45,030 bases of DNA from Rickettsia typhi (GTDB lineage Bacteria > Pseudomonadota > Alphaproteobacteria > Rickettsiales > UBA1997). Below are positions 33,647-44,000 of the stretch, piece by piece. The stretch is from the NCBI GenBank assembly GCA_945862455.1, contig CAMAXU010000014.1, forward strand, positions 1 to 45,030. Reading direction: 5' to 3'. A model generated the notes under the pieces. That model did no database searches. It was not told where the DNA came from and saw nothing but the letters and a program-made list of their open reading frames with translations. Each line of letters starts with the position of its first letter. The stretch's first letter is position 1. The position numbers and the translations under genes are program-made.

Positions 33647-35419
33647 ATTAGAATCAGCCGAAACCAATGGCGACCCTTGATTTATCTGCTTCAATTGCTT
33701 AATAAATTGTCTTACCTCTGACCAATTAAATTCTTCTGCCATCATTTTTTGATTCAGATAAATTCCGCTAAATCCCTTATTTTTAATTTCGGAAATAAAA
33801 TTTTTAAAATTCATTTTTACAACTTCATGCTGCCATAAACTGCTTGGACGACTCATAATTGCAGGATAAGACCAGCGTAAATTTTTTGAATGTAAATATC
33901 CTCTCAATAAATCATAAGGTTCAACATTTTCAGGAAAACCTATGACTGGAAGCACAAAAATCATCGCATCTTTTGGCATTGTAGATTCGATTTTTTGCAC
34001 AAAATCGCGATCAGAAATAAATGCGCTTTTTGTTTTTTCACTTTGGAGAATTGATGCTGAAACCTTTCCCACTTGATCAAAAATCGCTAATGTTGAAATT
34101 ATCAAAATAGCAATTTTAGCAAAAAGTTTTTTCTTCTTAACCGCTTTGTCAAAAATAATTGCGATTATAAATAATGAAAAAAATGCGATAAAAATTGAAA
34201 AGCGTGCGTGGCTACGAATTAGCGGAAAAGGAATCGCAATGAACATCACGAAGCCGCCAATCGTGGCAAATAAAACTGACAATAAATTTAAACCCGCCAA
34301 ATTTGAAATTAGGTTTTGGTCATTTTCACTTAAGGAATATTTCTTGATCGTTTTTTGAAAAACCGATTTTTCACCAGCCTGACTTTGGGCAAATAACCAT
34401 AATATTAAAAATAAAAAACCTGTTGAGGCAAGAATGCCAAGGCTTTCTGATCCGCTCTCATCATTTTGCGAAGGTAATTCTTCAAAAAGGAAGCGCATAT
34501 TTTGTAAATAATCGATGTAATGATTGGCGATGGGTAAAAATAAATTAATGATTTTTAAACCATAATATTCGCTTTCTATTGGATTTCTGTTTCCAACGCT
34601 AGCATTGCCTCCGTTTTGAAACCAATAACTAAAAGATGGTAAATAAAGCAAAAAAAGTACGAAAATTATTACTCCGCAAAGCGCGATTGGAGAGGAAATA
34701 TTACCAACAAAACTATCTTTTTTTAAATTACGCAAAAACCAAGCAAAAATAAAAATTAACGTCGCATATAAAGCATAATAAATGCCAGTAGTAGCAATGA
34801 AACAGCAACAAGCGACGGCAATGAAAAATGAACGATTTAAAGCGAAGCAAAGTTGATGTTTTTTATTGCGGGAAATTACTTGGATTTTATCCATCATAAT
34901 CCAAAGCCCCAACATTGTAATAAGAGGAATCATCATGTAATTTCCCAGAAATAAATGCGTCACATTTCGTGAAAAATGATAAGGGGTAAAGGCATATAAA
35001 ACACTCACGATTATCGCGCTGAAAACCGATATTTTAAAACTACGTAAAACCACAAAAGACAAAGCAGAATTTAAGACGAAACCAGAAAGGAAAAAGCAGT
35101 TGGTGACTAAAAATGAATTAGAAGTAAAAAGCGCAAAAAACTTGGCGATTAAAAAATTTATTGAGTCTGCCTGAAGCGGAAAATCATAAAGATTAAATTT
35201 TCCGAGCGATTGAGGAAATCCGATATAATCATTGGTCAGAAACCAGCGATTATCTATTACGCTTTTTACTTCAAAAGCGCTAAAAAATGCATCTTTGGAA
35301 TAATCAAAAATCGGTAAGTTTAAATCAATTTTCCAAATCTGAAAAAGAATGGCAAAAATTAATAAAGACAAAATCGGAGCAGCGCTATATTGCAGAATGT
35401 TTTTTAGGGATTTAGACAT
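33626..35419 (-). CDS. Multi-spanning membrane protein, probable GT-C-type glycosyltransferase
   Basis: 597 residues with roughly a dozen hydrophobic helices and a C-terminal soluble domain of about 130 residues. A large loop after helix 1 contains DYIGFPQSLGKFNLYDFPLQ, and acidic residues follow the first helix as in GT-C transferases. I do not recognise a precise family; a YfhO-like protein is the nearest idea. It is the last gene of the minus-strand glycan run, starting eight bases after thrS. Probably adds or transfers a lipid-linked sugar at the periplasmic face. Confidence 0.55.
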   Translation of the reverse strand: MSKSLKNILQYSAAPILSLLIFAILFQIWKIDLNLPIFDYSKDAFFSAFEVKSVIDNRWFLTNDYIGFPQSLGKFNLYDFPLQADSINFLIAKFFALFTSNSFLVTNCFFLSGFVLNSALSFVVLRSFKISVFSAIIVSVLYAFTPYHFSRNVTHLFLGNYMMIPLITMLGLWIMMDKIQVISRNKKHQLCFALNRSFFIAVACCCFIATTGIYYALYATLIFIFAWFLRNLKKDSFVGNISSPIALCGVIIFVLFLLYLPSFSYWFQNGGNASVGNRNPIESEYYGLKIINLFLPIANHYIDYLQNMRFLFEELPSQNDESGSESLGILASTGFLFLILWLFAQSQAGEKSVFQKTIKKYSLSENDQNLISNLAGLNLLSVLFATIGGFVMFIAIPFPLIRSHARFSIFIAFFSLFIIAIIFDKAVKKKKLFAKIAILIISTLAIFDQVGKVSASILQSEKTKSAFISDRDFVQKIESTMPKDAMIFVLPVIGFPENVEPYDLLRGYLHSKNLRWSYPAIMSRPSSLWQHEVVKMNFKNFISEIKNKGFSGIYLNQKMMAEEFNWSEVRQFIKQLKQINQGSPLVSADSNLMFFEI

Positions 35420-35427
35420 TTTTAATT

Positions 35428-37344
35428 CTACCTCTTCTCCAAAATCTGTTTTTTAGCCATTTCAACAAACTCTTCCAAGCTCATAACTTTTTGCGATTCT
35501 TCGCCTAATTTGCGCACTGAAACAGAACCATTTTCGGCTTCTTTTTTTCCAATCGCCAAAATATATGGAACTTTTTTCAAAGAATGTTCGCGGATTTTAT
35601 AATTGATTTTTTGCGCATCAAAATCGCCTTCAACTCTAAATCCACAAGCTTTCAATTTTTCAAAAACTTGCGCGCCATATCCATCTGAATCATTGGTAAT
35701 TGTTGCTACAACCATTTGCGTTGGCGCCAACCACAGTGGAAATTTTCCGGCATAATTTTCAATCAACATGCCGATAAATCTTTCAAAACTACCTAGAATT
35801 GCGCGATGCAACATTACGGGGCGCTTCTTACTTCCGTCAGTTGCGATGTAGTTGGCGTCGAGCCTTTCGGGCAAAATAAAATCAGCCTGCAAAGTTCCGC
35901 ATTGCCATTCACGCTTGATGGCATCAACCAAAGTAAACTCAAGTTTTGGCCCATAAAACGCACCTTCGCCTAGATTAATTTCACATTCCAAACCCGCAGC
36001 TTTCACAGCTTCCGACAAAGCTGCTTCGGCTTTATCCCAAGTTTCATCAGAACCGGCGCGCTTTTCGGGACGAGTTGAAAATTTAACTTTCACATTTTCA
36101 AAACCAAAATCGCTGTAAACTTCTTTTAACAATTCACAAAATGCCACGGTTTCAGAATTAACCTGATTTTCTTCGCAAAAAATATGGGCATCATCTTGCG
36201 TAAAAGCGCGCACTCGCATGATTCCATGAAGCGAACCTGAAGATTCATTACGATGACAAGAGCCAAATTCCGCCATTCTCAAAGGCAATTGGCGGTAAGA
36301 TTTTAACTCTTGATTAAAAATTTGAATATGCCCTGGACAGTTCATTGGCTTCACTGCAAGAGTTCTTTCTTCGCTTTCAGCAATAAACATATTTTCACGG
36401 AATTTTTCCCAATGTCCCGATTTTTCCCACAAAACTTTATCAATTAATTGCGGAGTTTTTACTTCAACATAATTATTTTTTTCGAGTTTGGCGCGAATAT
36501 AATTTTCAATTTCGCGAAAAATTGTCCAGCCTTTCGGGTGCCAAAACACTGATCCCACAGCTTCTTCTTGAATATGAAATAAATCCATTTCGCGACCGAT
36601 TTTGCGATGATCTCTTTTTGCCGCTTCTTCCAAAACATGCAGATAATTTTTTAAGCTTTCTTCACTTTCCCAAGCTGTGCCGTAAATACGTTGTAACATT
36701 TCATTTTTCGCATCGCCGCGCCAGTAAGCTCCAGCGAGTTTCATCAATTTAAAATGTTTGATGTGAGAAGTTGAAGGCGCGTGCGGCCCGCGACAAAGAT
36801 CGATAAAATTACCTTGTCTGTACAAAGTAATATTTTGATCCTCAGGAATTGAAGAAATAATTTCAGCTTTATATTTTTCGCCAATTGATTCAAAAAATTT
36901 CACCGCATCGTCACGTTTCCAAACCTCGCGCACCAAAGCCTCGTCGCGCTTCGCAATTTCACGCATTTTATTTTCGATTTTTTCTAAATCATCCAAAGCG
37001 AAAGGAGTTTTGCGGGCAAAATCATAATAAAATCCATTTTCAATTGCTGGCCCAATTGTAACTTGGGTTTCGGGAAATAGCTCTTTCACCGCTTCCGCCA
37101 TTAAATGCGCGGCGTCGTGACGAATAATATCCAAAGCATCTGCGCCACTTTTAGGCGTGATAATTTCAATTTTTGCATCAGCTTCAATTGCCCGCGATAA
37201 ATCGCGCGCTTCACCATTTACCTTGATTGCCAAAGCAACTTTTGCCAAAGAAATTGAAATTGATTTGGCGATTTCGGCGCCAGAAATTCCACGCGCAAAT
37301 TCGCGCGCAGCACCATCTGGAAAAGTGATTTTAATTTGAGACAT
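35428..37344 (-). CDS. thrS: Threonine-tRNA ligase
   Basis: 638 residues: N-terminal TGS domain (1-60), second additional domain with [11 protein letters not shown] zinc-type HxxxH editing motif, class II catalytic core with [10 protein letters not shown] and [30 protein letters not shown] (motif 2), [10 protein letters not shown], and a C-terminal anticodon-binding domain. Full length. Unusually, it stands between membrane glycosyltransferase genes (46-base gap upstream, eight bases downstream) and is probably on their transcript, at least in part. Confidence 0.98.
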   Translation of the reverse strand: MSQIKITFPDGAAREFARGISGAEIAKSISISLAKVALAIKVNGEARDLSRAIEADAKIEIITPKSGADALDIIRHDAAHLMAEAVKELFPETQVTIGPAIENGFYYDFARKTPFALDDLEKIENKMREIAKRDEALVREVWKRDDAVKFFESIGEKYKAEIISSIPEDQNITLYRQGNFIDLCRGPHAPSTSHIKHFKLMKLAGAYWRGDAKNEMLQRIYGTAWESEESLKNYLHVLEEAAKRDHRKIGREMDLFHIQEEAVGSVFWHPKGWTIFREIENYIRAKLEKNNYVEVKTPQLIDKVLWEKSGHWEKFRENMFIAESEERTLAVKPMNCPGHIQIFNQELKSYRQLPLRMAEFGSCHRNESSGSLHGIMRVRAFTQDDAHIFCEENQVNSETVAFCELLKEVYSDFGFENVKVKFSTRPEKRAGSDETWDKAEAALSEAVKAAGLECEINLGEGAFYGPKLEFTLVDAIKREWQCGTLQADFILPERLDANYIATDGSKKRPVMLHRAILGSFERFIGMLIENYAGKFPLWLAPTQMVVATITNDSDGYGAQVFEKLKACGFRVEGDFDAQKINYKIREHSLKKVPYILAIGKKEAENGSVSVRKLGEESQKVMSLEEFVEMAKKQILEKR

Positions 37345-37390
37345 TGCTTAAAAAATTTGAGTCAGGTTGTTATAAAATTCATCTTCAAAG

Positions 37391-38917
37391 CTACTTACAC
37401 CAGTGCAAGGAAAAATTTCCTTTATCCATATATTTCTGGCTACATTGGTCTAAAACTTCTTTCGGTATAACCCCAACATTACTAAATGGATATTCAGGGC
37501 GCATTGCCACCACTTTATCACCATTAACAAAATAGCTGACCAGCATTGTGGCTGAATTATTTTGTTTTGGCATATCGAGACATTCTTTAAAATGCCTACT
37601 GCCCGGCAATAAATATTCCAATTCAAAATTGCTACCACAAGCAAAGAGATTTACCCCTCGAGCTTCGAGCGCTTTAACTTCTTCTACAATTTCTAGCTGC
37701 TCTTTTAATTTGTCGGTTTTTTCAAAGTTAAAATTAAAATCATAATTAATCAGAACCAATCTTCCGATTACCAAAAAGAAAATCAGAAAAGATGTAATTG
37801 CCGACTGCAATTCGTTTTTATAGTCAATATTCGTAACCACCACAGCGAGGCCGACGCAAAAATAAAGGAGACCAGTCATAAAATGGCGATAAGAACCAAT
37901 AATGGAAAAATTTATCCACCAAATCATATGAATAACAAAACATCCAAATAAAGTAACCGCTATTAAGCTAGAAGTTGAATGGCGCTTTAAAGAAAAACAG
38001 GAGATTAAAAGTACTGATAAAAGAGAGCAAACATATCCCACGCCAAAAATAGCATTTAAATTAGAAAAACGCTGCCAAGCATTATTTTCAACTGCGCCTA
38101 TTATTTTATAAAATACAGCACTATCGACTTGGAATTCTTTATATGCCCGCCAACCCAAACTTAAGATTTTCACCATCTCAAACAGGAAAGTTGGCGCTAT
38201 AACTGCAGCGGCGGTAAATGTTAAAAGCTTTATTTTTTTAGAAATAATTATTTTTTTATCACAAATAATTCGCAACGCAAAAATTAAAGATACTGTTGCA
38301 ACCGCCAGAGCTGTGATAGTTTTTGCCATTACAGCTAAGCCAAGAAATAATCCGCCTGCTAAGATTTTTTTCCAATTTGTGGTTGCTGATAACAATAAAA
38401 ATATTCCAGATATAACGCAAAATGCTGCTGGAACTTCGCCCATTAATAAATGCCACAAAGCTATGCTATCATTGGTCTCGATCCCAAGCGACTCTTTACT
38501 GCCAGTTGAAAATAACAAACAAAAAAACAAGGCTAAAAAACAAAATAGCCATTTTTTTTCCTTTTCAAAAATAGTATCAGCAGCAATAAAAATTATGATA
38601 ATTAAGCCCCAGATTAAAAAAACATTAGCTAAACTTATGGCCCAATAAGTATTTCCAAAAAGAAAAATTGCTGCAGCAGCTGGAATCACCACTGTTGGAC
38701 CCGCAGTTGCAATTAGGTAGCTAAAAGGATATAATTTATTAAACATAACGGCACTATATCCTTCACCATTAAGCATATTTTTTGCCAATTGAGCAAAGCC
38801 AGCATCATCTCGCCAAACTGGATAGGAAAAAACGCTGTAAATTTGCAAAAACAATAAAATCAGAGCTAGACCGAGAGCTAAAGTTTTTGAATAACTTAAT
38901 TTAAAAAACATTTTCAT
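37391..38917 (-). CDS. ArnT/PMT-like membrane glycosyltransferase (paralogue A)
   Basis: 508 residues from Met 38917, chosen because the first Met (38986) overlaps the previous gene and adds a polar lead. A membrane protein with about ten helices; the first periplasmic loop holds YPVWRDDAGFAQLAKNMLNG with the Asp pair typical of GT39/GT83 enzymes. A C-terminal periplasmic part has CGSNFELEYLLPGSRHF. It probably transfers a sugar from a polyprenyl-phosphate donor. Tandem duplicate of the gene just upstream. Confidence 0.78.
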   Translation of the reverse strand: MKMFFKLSYSKTLALGLALILLFLQIYSVFSYPVWRDDAGFAQLAKNMLNGEGYSAVMFNKLYPFSYLIATAGPTVVIPAAAAIFLFGNTYWAISLANVFLIWGLIIIIFIAADTIFEKEKKWLFCFLALFFCLLFSTGSKESLGIETNDSIALWHLLMGEVPAAFCVISGIFLLLSATTNWKKILAGGLFLGLAVMAKTITALAVATVSLIFALRIICDKKIIISKKIKLLTFTAAAVIAPTFLFEMVKILSLGWRAYKEFQVDSAVFYKIIGAVENNAWQRFSNLNAIFGVGYVCSLLSVLLISCFSLKRHSTSSLIAVTLFGCFVIHMIWWINFSIIGSYRHFMTGLLYFCVGLAVVVTNIDYKNELQSAITSFLIFFLVIGRLVLINYDFNFNFEKTDKLKEQLEIVEEVKALEARGVNLFACGSNFELEYLLPGSRHFKECLDMPKQNNSATMLVSYFVNGDKVVAMRPEYPFSNVGVIPKEVLDQCSQKYMDKGNFSLHWCK

Positions 38918-38931
38918 ATGTAATTCTTGCT

Positions 38932-40419
38932 TTACTCGCACTTCAAAAGTGAGAAGTTTGCAGTTGTTAAATATTCTTCCTTGCAACGCTCCAATATCTG
39001 ATTTGAAAGATTGATAAATTTTCCCCCATATTCATTGTGATTGACAAGAAGAACCTTTTGCGGCCTAATAAAAAAATTGATCAGCATTACTTTTTGAGGG
39101 ACATAACTTTCAAAGAAGCGGGTGCATTCTTCAAAGTTGTGAGATTTTGGCAATAAATATTCGAGCTCAAAATTATTACCGCACGAAATCATTTTAAAAT
39201 CCTGCTTCTGAAGAGTTTTTATCTCTTCAACAACCATTTTCTGCTCTTGTAAACTTGGATTCTTATTAAACATTTTTGCAATTTCATCTGGACAAGAAAC
39301 TAGTAAAGAGAAGATAAAAGCAAAAACAAAAAACATCTGAAATTGTTTTTTATACTCAAGTTTACAAATCAACAAAAAAATTCCTGCAAGGAAGCAGCAA
39401 GATCCTATCGATAAATATCTGAAAGCGAATGGAGGTGCATAAATTATCCACCAGCTTACTTGTAAAAAAGAAGCAAGAAGCAGTGAAATTCCTGCTAAAA
39501 AATGAGGAGAATTAAAATTTTTTTTACCAGAAGAGCAAACTACGTAAATTGTAGCCGGCAAGATTGTAAGCGCAGCTAATCCAAAATATCCTACTAAGCT
39601 TGGCACTGAAGAGAGGAATGGCTTTTCAAAAAAAGCATTTGTGCGGTAAAAATTTAAATTTTGTTGATGCAATTCCAGATAGTCTTTCCAGCCTAGCACA
39701 ATAATCTTTATTGACTCAAAAAGAAAATAAGGCGCAACAAAACAAAAAACCGGAATTACAATCCACATAATCGGTTTTCTGTCAAAGAGTATCCTCGCCG
39801 TCACCATTATTAAAATCGCTGACGCAGAAATGGCGGAAAGGGTTTTGGTCATCAATGCCAGCCCAAGCATTATTCCGCCACTTGCTAATCTGGACTTATC
39901 AAGATTTTTGAAAGAAAAAATTAAAGCTGCTAAAATAACAAGAAGGGAGGCGGGAATTTCGCCCATTAACCTAACCCACAAACATAATTTTACACCTTCC
40001 TCGCTACAGGAAAAAAACAACATCATGAATAATGTTAAGAAGCAAAATGCCCATTTTCTTTTTTCACCAACGACTTCTTTGGAAGCAATTAAAATTGCAA
40101 TAAGCAAAACCCAGATCAACAAAACTGCAGTCAATTCTGGAGCCCAGTAATGATTTCCAAAAATAAAAATCATTGCAGCCGCAGGCAATATTAACGCAGG
40201 ACCCACGGAAATGCCGTAATGAAATTTATAATCTTGATCAAAAAAAACTGCACTAAATCCATCACCATTCACCAAATTTTTTGCAACGGAAGCAAAGAAT
40301 GCATCATCGCGCCAGATTGGAAAATTAAAAATCCAGTAGATCTGATATAAAAACAAGAAAGCCGCCAAAATGATCAATGCATACTTAAAGCAATTATTTG
40401 GTTTGAAACTGTAATTCAT
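38932..40419 (-). CDS. ArnT/PMT-like membrane glycosyltransferase (paralogue B)
   Basis: 495 residues, aligned with paralogue A over the whole length: FPIWRDDAFFASVAKNLVNG, LMGEIPASLLV, CGNNFELEYLLPKSHNFEEC and the C-terminal NQILERCKEEYLTTANFSLLKCE. Paired Cys residues in the C-terminal domain are kept in both. It overlaps the methyltransferase gene by four bases. The two copies differ in the central helices, suggesting different sugar or acceptor specificity. Confidence 0.78.
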   Translation of the reverse strand: MNYSFKPNNCFKYALIILAAFLFLYQIYWIFNFPIWRDDAFFASVAKNLVNGDGFSAVFFDQDYKFHYGISVGPALILPAAAMIFIFGNHYWAPELTAVLLIWVLLIAILIASKEVVGEKRKWAFCFLTLFMMLFFSCSEEGVKLCLWVRLMGEIPASLLVILAALIFSFKNLDKSRLASGGIMLGLALMTKTLSAISASAILIMVTARILFDRKPIMWIVIPVFCFVAPYFLFESIKIIVLGWKDYLELHQQNLNFYRTNAFFEKPFLSSVPSLVGYFGLAALTILPATIYVVCSSGKKNFNSPHFLAGISLLLASFLQVSWWIIYAPPFAFRYLSIGSCCFLAGIFLLICKLEYKKQFQMFFVFAFIFSLLVSCPDEIAKMFNKNPSLQEQKMVVEEIKTLQKQDFKMISCGNNFELEYLLPKSHNFEECTRFFESYVPQKVMLINFFIRPQKVLLVNHNEYGGKFINLSNQILERCKEEYLTTANFSLLKCE

Positions 40420-41123
40420 TTAGGGTTAACTTCGACAGAAAACATATATTGAGCGCAAGCAATGGCTCTAGCAAAAGGAATTGTTTCAACTGTTTTTTCA
40501 AAAAACTTCAAAAAATTTGCTACCTTATCCGGACAAAAAAATGGCACCAATCCAACAAATTCATCAAAAACTACAGCGCCTCCATATTTTTTAAAAATCC
40601 GACGCAAACTTGCAGGAGTAAATGACTGCTCGTCATGTTCAATGTGATAGCGCGAAGTTTTTTCAATAATTTTTAAAACCGGATTATAACCATTTGGCTC
40701 CATCACCAAAATTTTTTTCGCTAATTTACAAGCAATTTCAATACCTTTTTCTAGGTCAGGAAGATGATGCAAAACACCGCGCAAAATCGCTATGTCATAT
40801 GGCTCTTGTGGAATGTCCATTTGATATAAATCAACGCATTCAAAACGTAAATTTTTAACTTCTTTATATTTTTCAGCTGCTGTTTTAACTGCATTTTCTA
40901 CCGGATCGATTGCCACCACTAAAGCAGGTTCTTGCTGCGCTAGCTCATAACTGTAAGTTCCATCGCCACAACCGATATCAATTATTTTTTTTCCAGTAAA
41001 AACATCCATCGCCAAAATTGATTTGCTAATCCGAGCGTTGGACATACGACCAGAAAGGGTTCGGGTTGTATAAGCGTAACCACCAAATTCATTAACATCT
41101 TGCAAAAAAGCTTTATTAGTCAT
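40416..41123 (-). CDS. SAM-dependent methyltransferase
   Basis: About 235 residues from Met 41123 (the earlier Met at 41168 lies inside the previous gene). IIDIGCGDGTYSYELAQ is SAM motif I, VAIDPVENAV motif II and YDIAILRGVLHHLPD motif IV. A class I, type 11 methyltransferase, probably acting on a sugar or lipid-linked glycan intermediate given its operon. One base separates it from the SDR-GT2 gene; it overlaps the next gene by four. Confidence 0.85.
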   Translation of the reverse strand: MTNKAFLQDVNEFGGYAYTTRTLSGRMSNARISKSILAMDVFTGKKIIDIGCGDGTYSYELAQQEPALVVAIDPVENAVKTAAEKYKEVKNLRFECVDLYQMDIPQEPYDIAILRGVLHHLPDLEKGIEIACKLAKKILVMEPNGYNPVLKIIEKTSRYHIEHDEQSFTPASLRRIFKKYGGAVVFDEFVGLVPFFCPDKVANFLKFFEKTVETIPFARAIACAQYMFSVEVNPK

Positions 41124-41124
41124 T

Positions 41125-43104
41125 CTATTTTCCAAAAATATTTTTAGAGCCATCACTAACTTCAACATTACCGCGGCGAATCAAACTCTTGCGAATAAAA
41201 TGTGGACGGCTTTTTACTTCTTCAAAAATTTTGGCAATGTATTCGCCAATAATGCTGATCGCAAAAAGATTTAGTGAACCAAAAAATGTTACCAAAACTA
41301 TTGTGGTTGTGACACCCCGCGGCGCTGATTCTGGGAAGAAATATTTAAGCAAAATTTGTGCAGCCATTACGAATCCCGAAGCAAATAACATCATCCAACC
41401 AAAAGCACTAAGGATGTTGAGCGGAACATAGCTGAATGAAAAAATTCCTTTTTTCGCCCAACCTAAATTTCTAAAAATGCCGTTAGTGGTGCGACCGAAT
41501 TTTCTTTCAGGGCGAATGTAATCAACGCCAGTTTGTTTAAAGCCAGCATAGGCACGAAGACCGCGCAAAAATAAATCGCGCTCTGGAAAACGCAGTAAAA
41601 CTTCAACAACTTTTTTATCCATCAAAGCAAAATCTCCAGCATCATGCGGGATTTTTATATAAGAAAAAGCAGCAAAAAGACGGTAAAAAATTTTGTAAAA
41701 AAATCGCATGTAAAAAGGCGCATCGCGACTTACACGGCGACCATATACAACTTCATATCCTTCTTGCCATTTTTGCACAAATTGTTCAATCATTTCCGGC
41801 GGATCTTGCAAATCGCCATCCATCAAAACGCAGCCATTTTTAGTTGCTAAATCGAGGCCGCTTTTGAAAGCGGCTTGCGAACCAAAATTTCTGGAATGAG
41901 TGATTCCAGTCACATGCTCATCATGCTGCGAAATTTTTTGAATCACTTCTTCGCTATTATCGGGAGAGCCGTCATTTACAAAAATAATTTCGTAATCGAG
42001 TTTTAATTTTTGCATCACTTTTGTAATGCGTTCATGCATTTCAGGAATTGCCTGCGCATCTTTATAACAAGCAATTATCGCTGAAATTGAATGATCGGTA
42101 TCAAGATCATCGTGCTTTCGCTTGGTAGCTTGCTTATCCAAATAAACTTCGAGATTTTTTTTGACCCAACTAGTGGTTTTGAGCAAGCCTTCTTCAAAAT
42201 AAGTTTTTGCTTTCCATCCCAAAATTTCTGCAGCTTTGTTTGAATTTGAATACCAATTAGTTACATCCCATTTATGAGCCGGATAATTAAATTTTGGCTC
42301 GCCTTTAATTTCATAAATTTTCTGCGAAATTTTGGCTACATCGCCAATTGTGATTTTAGTTCCCGTTCCAATGTTAAAAGATTCGCCATAACAATGTGGC
42401 GGTAGCGCGTAAGCGGCATCAATAAAGGCTTCGCAGGCATCATCGATATATATGAAATCACGTGAAATATCGGGGTTGGTTAAAGTGGTAAATTCTTTTT
42501 TTAAACCTTTTAAAATAACTTGCGGAATCAAACGCGACGAATCTTCAAAAGGTCCGTAAACTGAATAAAGGCGCAAGTTGGCAATTTTCATACCCTTCTT
42601 TTTGCCATAAAAATGAATCAGATTAGAAATCGCCGCCTTGGTAACTGCATAATGACTATTGGCATTTAAAGTCGCGTCTTCTTTGGGCGCGGATGATTCG
42701 TCACCATATTCGGAAGAACTTCCAGCATTAATAAAGCAATCAATTTGACGTTGAAAAGAGGCTTCAATTAAACGTTGGGTAAAAATTACATTAGTTTCGT
42801 AAATGCGCTCTTCATCATTTTGAAAGGCATAAGCGCCGTAAGAAATACAGTTAAAAATAGTTTGAGCTTTGGTCTGATTTAAGGCTAAATCAAGCTTGCC
42901 TTTCACCATCAAATCTCCAGCAATTATATGCTTAAAATCAACACCCTCAAGCCGCCAATTTGGCAATTTGGAACTAGTTCCAAAAACATCGTTGCGATGC
43001 TGCAATAAAATGCGCAGCAAATTTGCGCCGATAAAACCACTGGCTCCAAGTACAAGAATCGGACCTTTAAGAGTAACAATTTTTTGAGAGAGGGTTTGAG
43101 TCAT
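41125..43104 (-). CDS. SDR epimerase/dehydratase fused to family 2 glycosyltransferase
   Basis: 659 residues. Residues about 15-310 are an NAD-dependent sugar epimerase/dehydratase: VLGASGFIGANLLR, AGSSSEYGDES and SHYAVTKAAISNLI (Tyr-x3-Lys). Residues about 345-570 are a GT2 domain: SAIIACYKDAQAI, IIFVNDGSPDNSEEV and LMDGDLQDPPEMI (DxD). Two C-terminal membrane helices follow (about 580-640), as in polyprenyl-phosphate sugar transferases (DPM1/ArnC/GtrB-like). The fusion could make and load one sugar onto undecaprenyl phosphate, feeding the ArnT-like enzymes downstream. No stop or frameshift separates the halves. Confidence 0.9.
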   Translation of the reverse strand: MTQTLSQKIVTLKGPILVLGASGFIGANLLRILLQHRNDVFGTSSKLPNWRLEGVDFKHIIAGDLMVKGKLDLALNQTKAQTIFNCISYGAYAFQNDEERIYETNVIFTQRLIEASFQRQIDCFINAGSSSEYGDESSAPKEDATLNANSHYAVTKAAISNLIHFYGKKKGMKIANLRLYSVYGPFEDSSRLIPQVILKGLKKEFTTLTNPDISRDFIYIDDACEAFIDAAYALPPHCYGESFNIGTGTKITIGDVAKISQKIYEIKGEPKFNYPAHKWDVTNWYSNSNKAAEILGWKAKTYFEEGLLKTTSWVKKNLEVYLDKQATKRKHDDLDTDHSISAIIACYKDAQAIPEMHERITKVMQKLKLDYEIIFVNDGSPDNSEEVIQKISQHDEHVTGITHSRNFGSQAAFKSGLDLATKNGCVLMDGDLQDPPEMIEQFVQKWQEGYEVVYGRRVSRDAPFYMRFFYKIFYRLFAAFSYIKIPHDAGDFALMDKKVVEVLLRFPERDLFLRGLRAYAGFKQTGVDYIRPERKFGRTTNGIFRNLGWAKKGIFSFSYVPLNILSAFGWMMLFASGFVMAAQILLKYFFPESAPRGVTTTIVLVTFFGSLNLFAISIIGEYIAKIFEEVKSRPHFIRKSLIRRGNVEVSDGSKNIFGK

Positions 43105-43106
43105 TT

Positions 43107-44000
43107 TTAATTCAATTTAAAGGCGCTAATTACAGCTTTTTTGGTTAATTGCGATTCTTGGCGATGAAAATTTTGCGAGCCGTAAAATCCAGAAATATAA
43201 CCTTGGGCATGAAGATGTAAAAAAGATTTTAATGCAATATTTTTTCCAAGAATTTTGGTTGCAATAATTTGCCCAATTCCACCTTGCGCCACATGTTCTT
43301 CCAAAACACAAAGTTTTTTGCCAGATATTTCCTGTGCTAATTCTTGAGGAAAATCATCAAATAAAGGAAGTTCGCCAAGCACCCAAATTGCTGGGCGCGC
43401 GCCTATTTCTTCGCTTTGAAAATCATGAAGCAGATTGCTCGCAATTGAGCCAGTTACAATCAAAACTCCCAAATCACCATCAAGAACTTTGCGCCATTTT
43501 GCGTAAGAAATTTCTGCTGTTTTTTGCGCCAAACCCAAACGCAAAAAAGCAGGTTTATTTAAATTAGAAATTCGCGAAATCATCGCGCCAATATCAAAAT
43601 CAAATGCCGGAATAAAAACGTGCATATTTTGTAAGCACAAAAGCGAACCATAATCTTCAATCGCATGATGAGTTGCACCCATAACGCCGTAGCCATAACC
43701 ACCGCCATTTCCGATCAATGTTACTGGTAAATTATGCAAGCAAATATCGTTGCGGATTTGTTCAAAAGGTCGCGCATAAATAAAAGGTGAAATGCTGTAA
43801 CAAAAAACCGGCAAACCGGTTTTAGCAATTCCAGCCGCTGTTGAAATCATGTTTTGTTCAGCAATTCCAGCATTTATAAAATGATCTTTCATAACTTCAC
43901 GAAGCGGTTCGAGAGCTTTAAAACCAAGATCTCCGGTTAAGAAAACGAAAGGTTTTTTGACATAAGCCTTGATCATTTCAGCGCAAAAAATTTCTCTCAT
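43107..44000 (-). CDS. Transketolase-like protein, C-terminal subunit
   Basis: 297 residues corresponding to the pyrimidine-binding and C-terminal domains of transketolase: FLTGDLGFKAL, NAGIAEQNMISTAAGIAKTG with the catalytic Glu, then GNGGGYGYGVMGATHHAIEDYG. It pairs with the N-terminal subunit upstream (4-base overlap). Two-subunit transketolases of this kind occur in sugar-biosynthesis clusters and may make an unusual ketose or branched-chain sugar; a role in the pentose phosphate pathway is the alternative. Confidence 0.88.
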   Translation of the reverse strand: MREIFCAEMIKAYVKKPFVFLTGDLGFKALEPLREVMKDHFINAGIAEQNMISTAAGIAKTGLPVFCYSISPFIYARPFEQIRNDICLHNLPVTLIGNGGGYGYGVMGATHHAIEDYGSLLCLQNMHVFIPAFDFDIGAMISRISNLNKPAFLRLGLAQKTAEISYAKWRKVLDGDLGVLIVTGSIASNLLHDFQSEEIGARPAIWVLGELPLFDDFPQELAQEISGKKLCVLEEHVAQGGIGQIIATKILGKNIALKSFLHLHAQGYISGFYGSQNFHRQESQLTKKAVISAFKLN

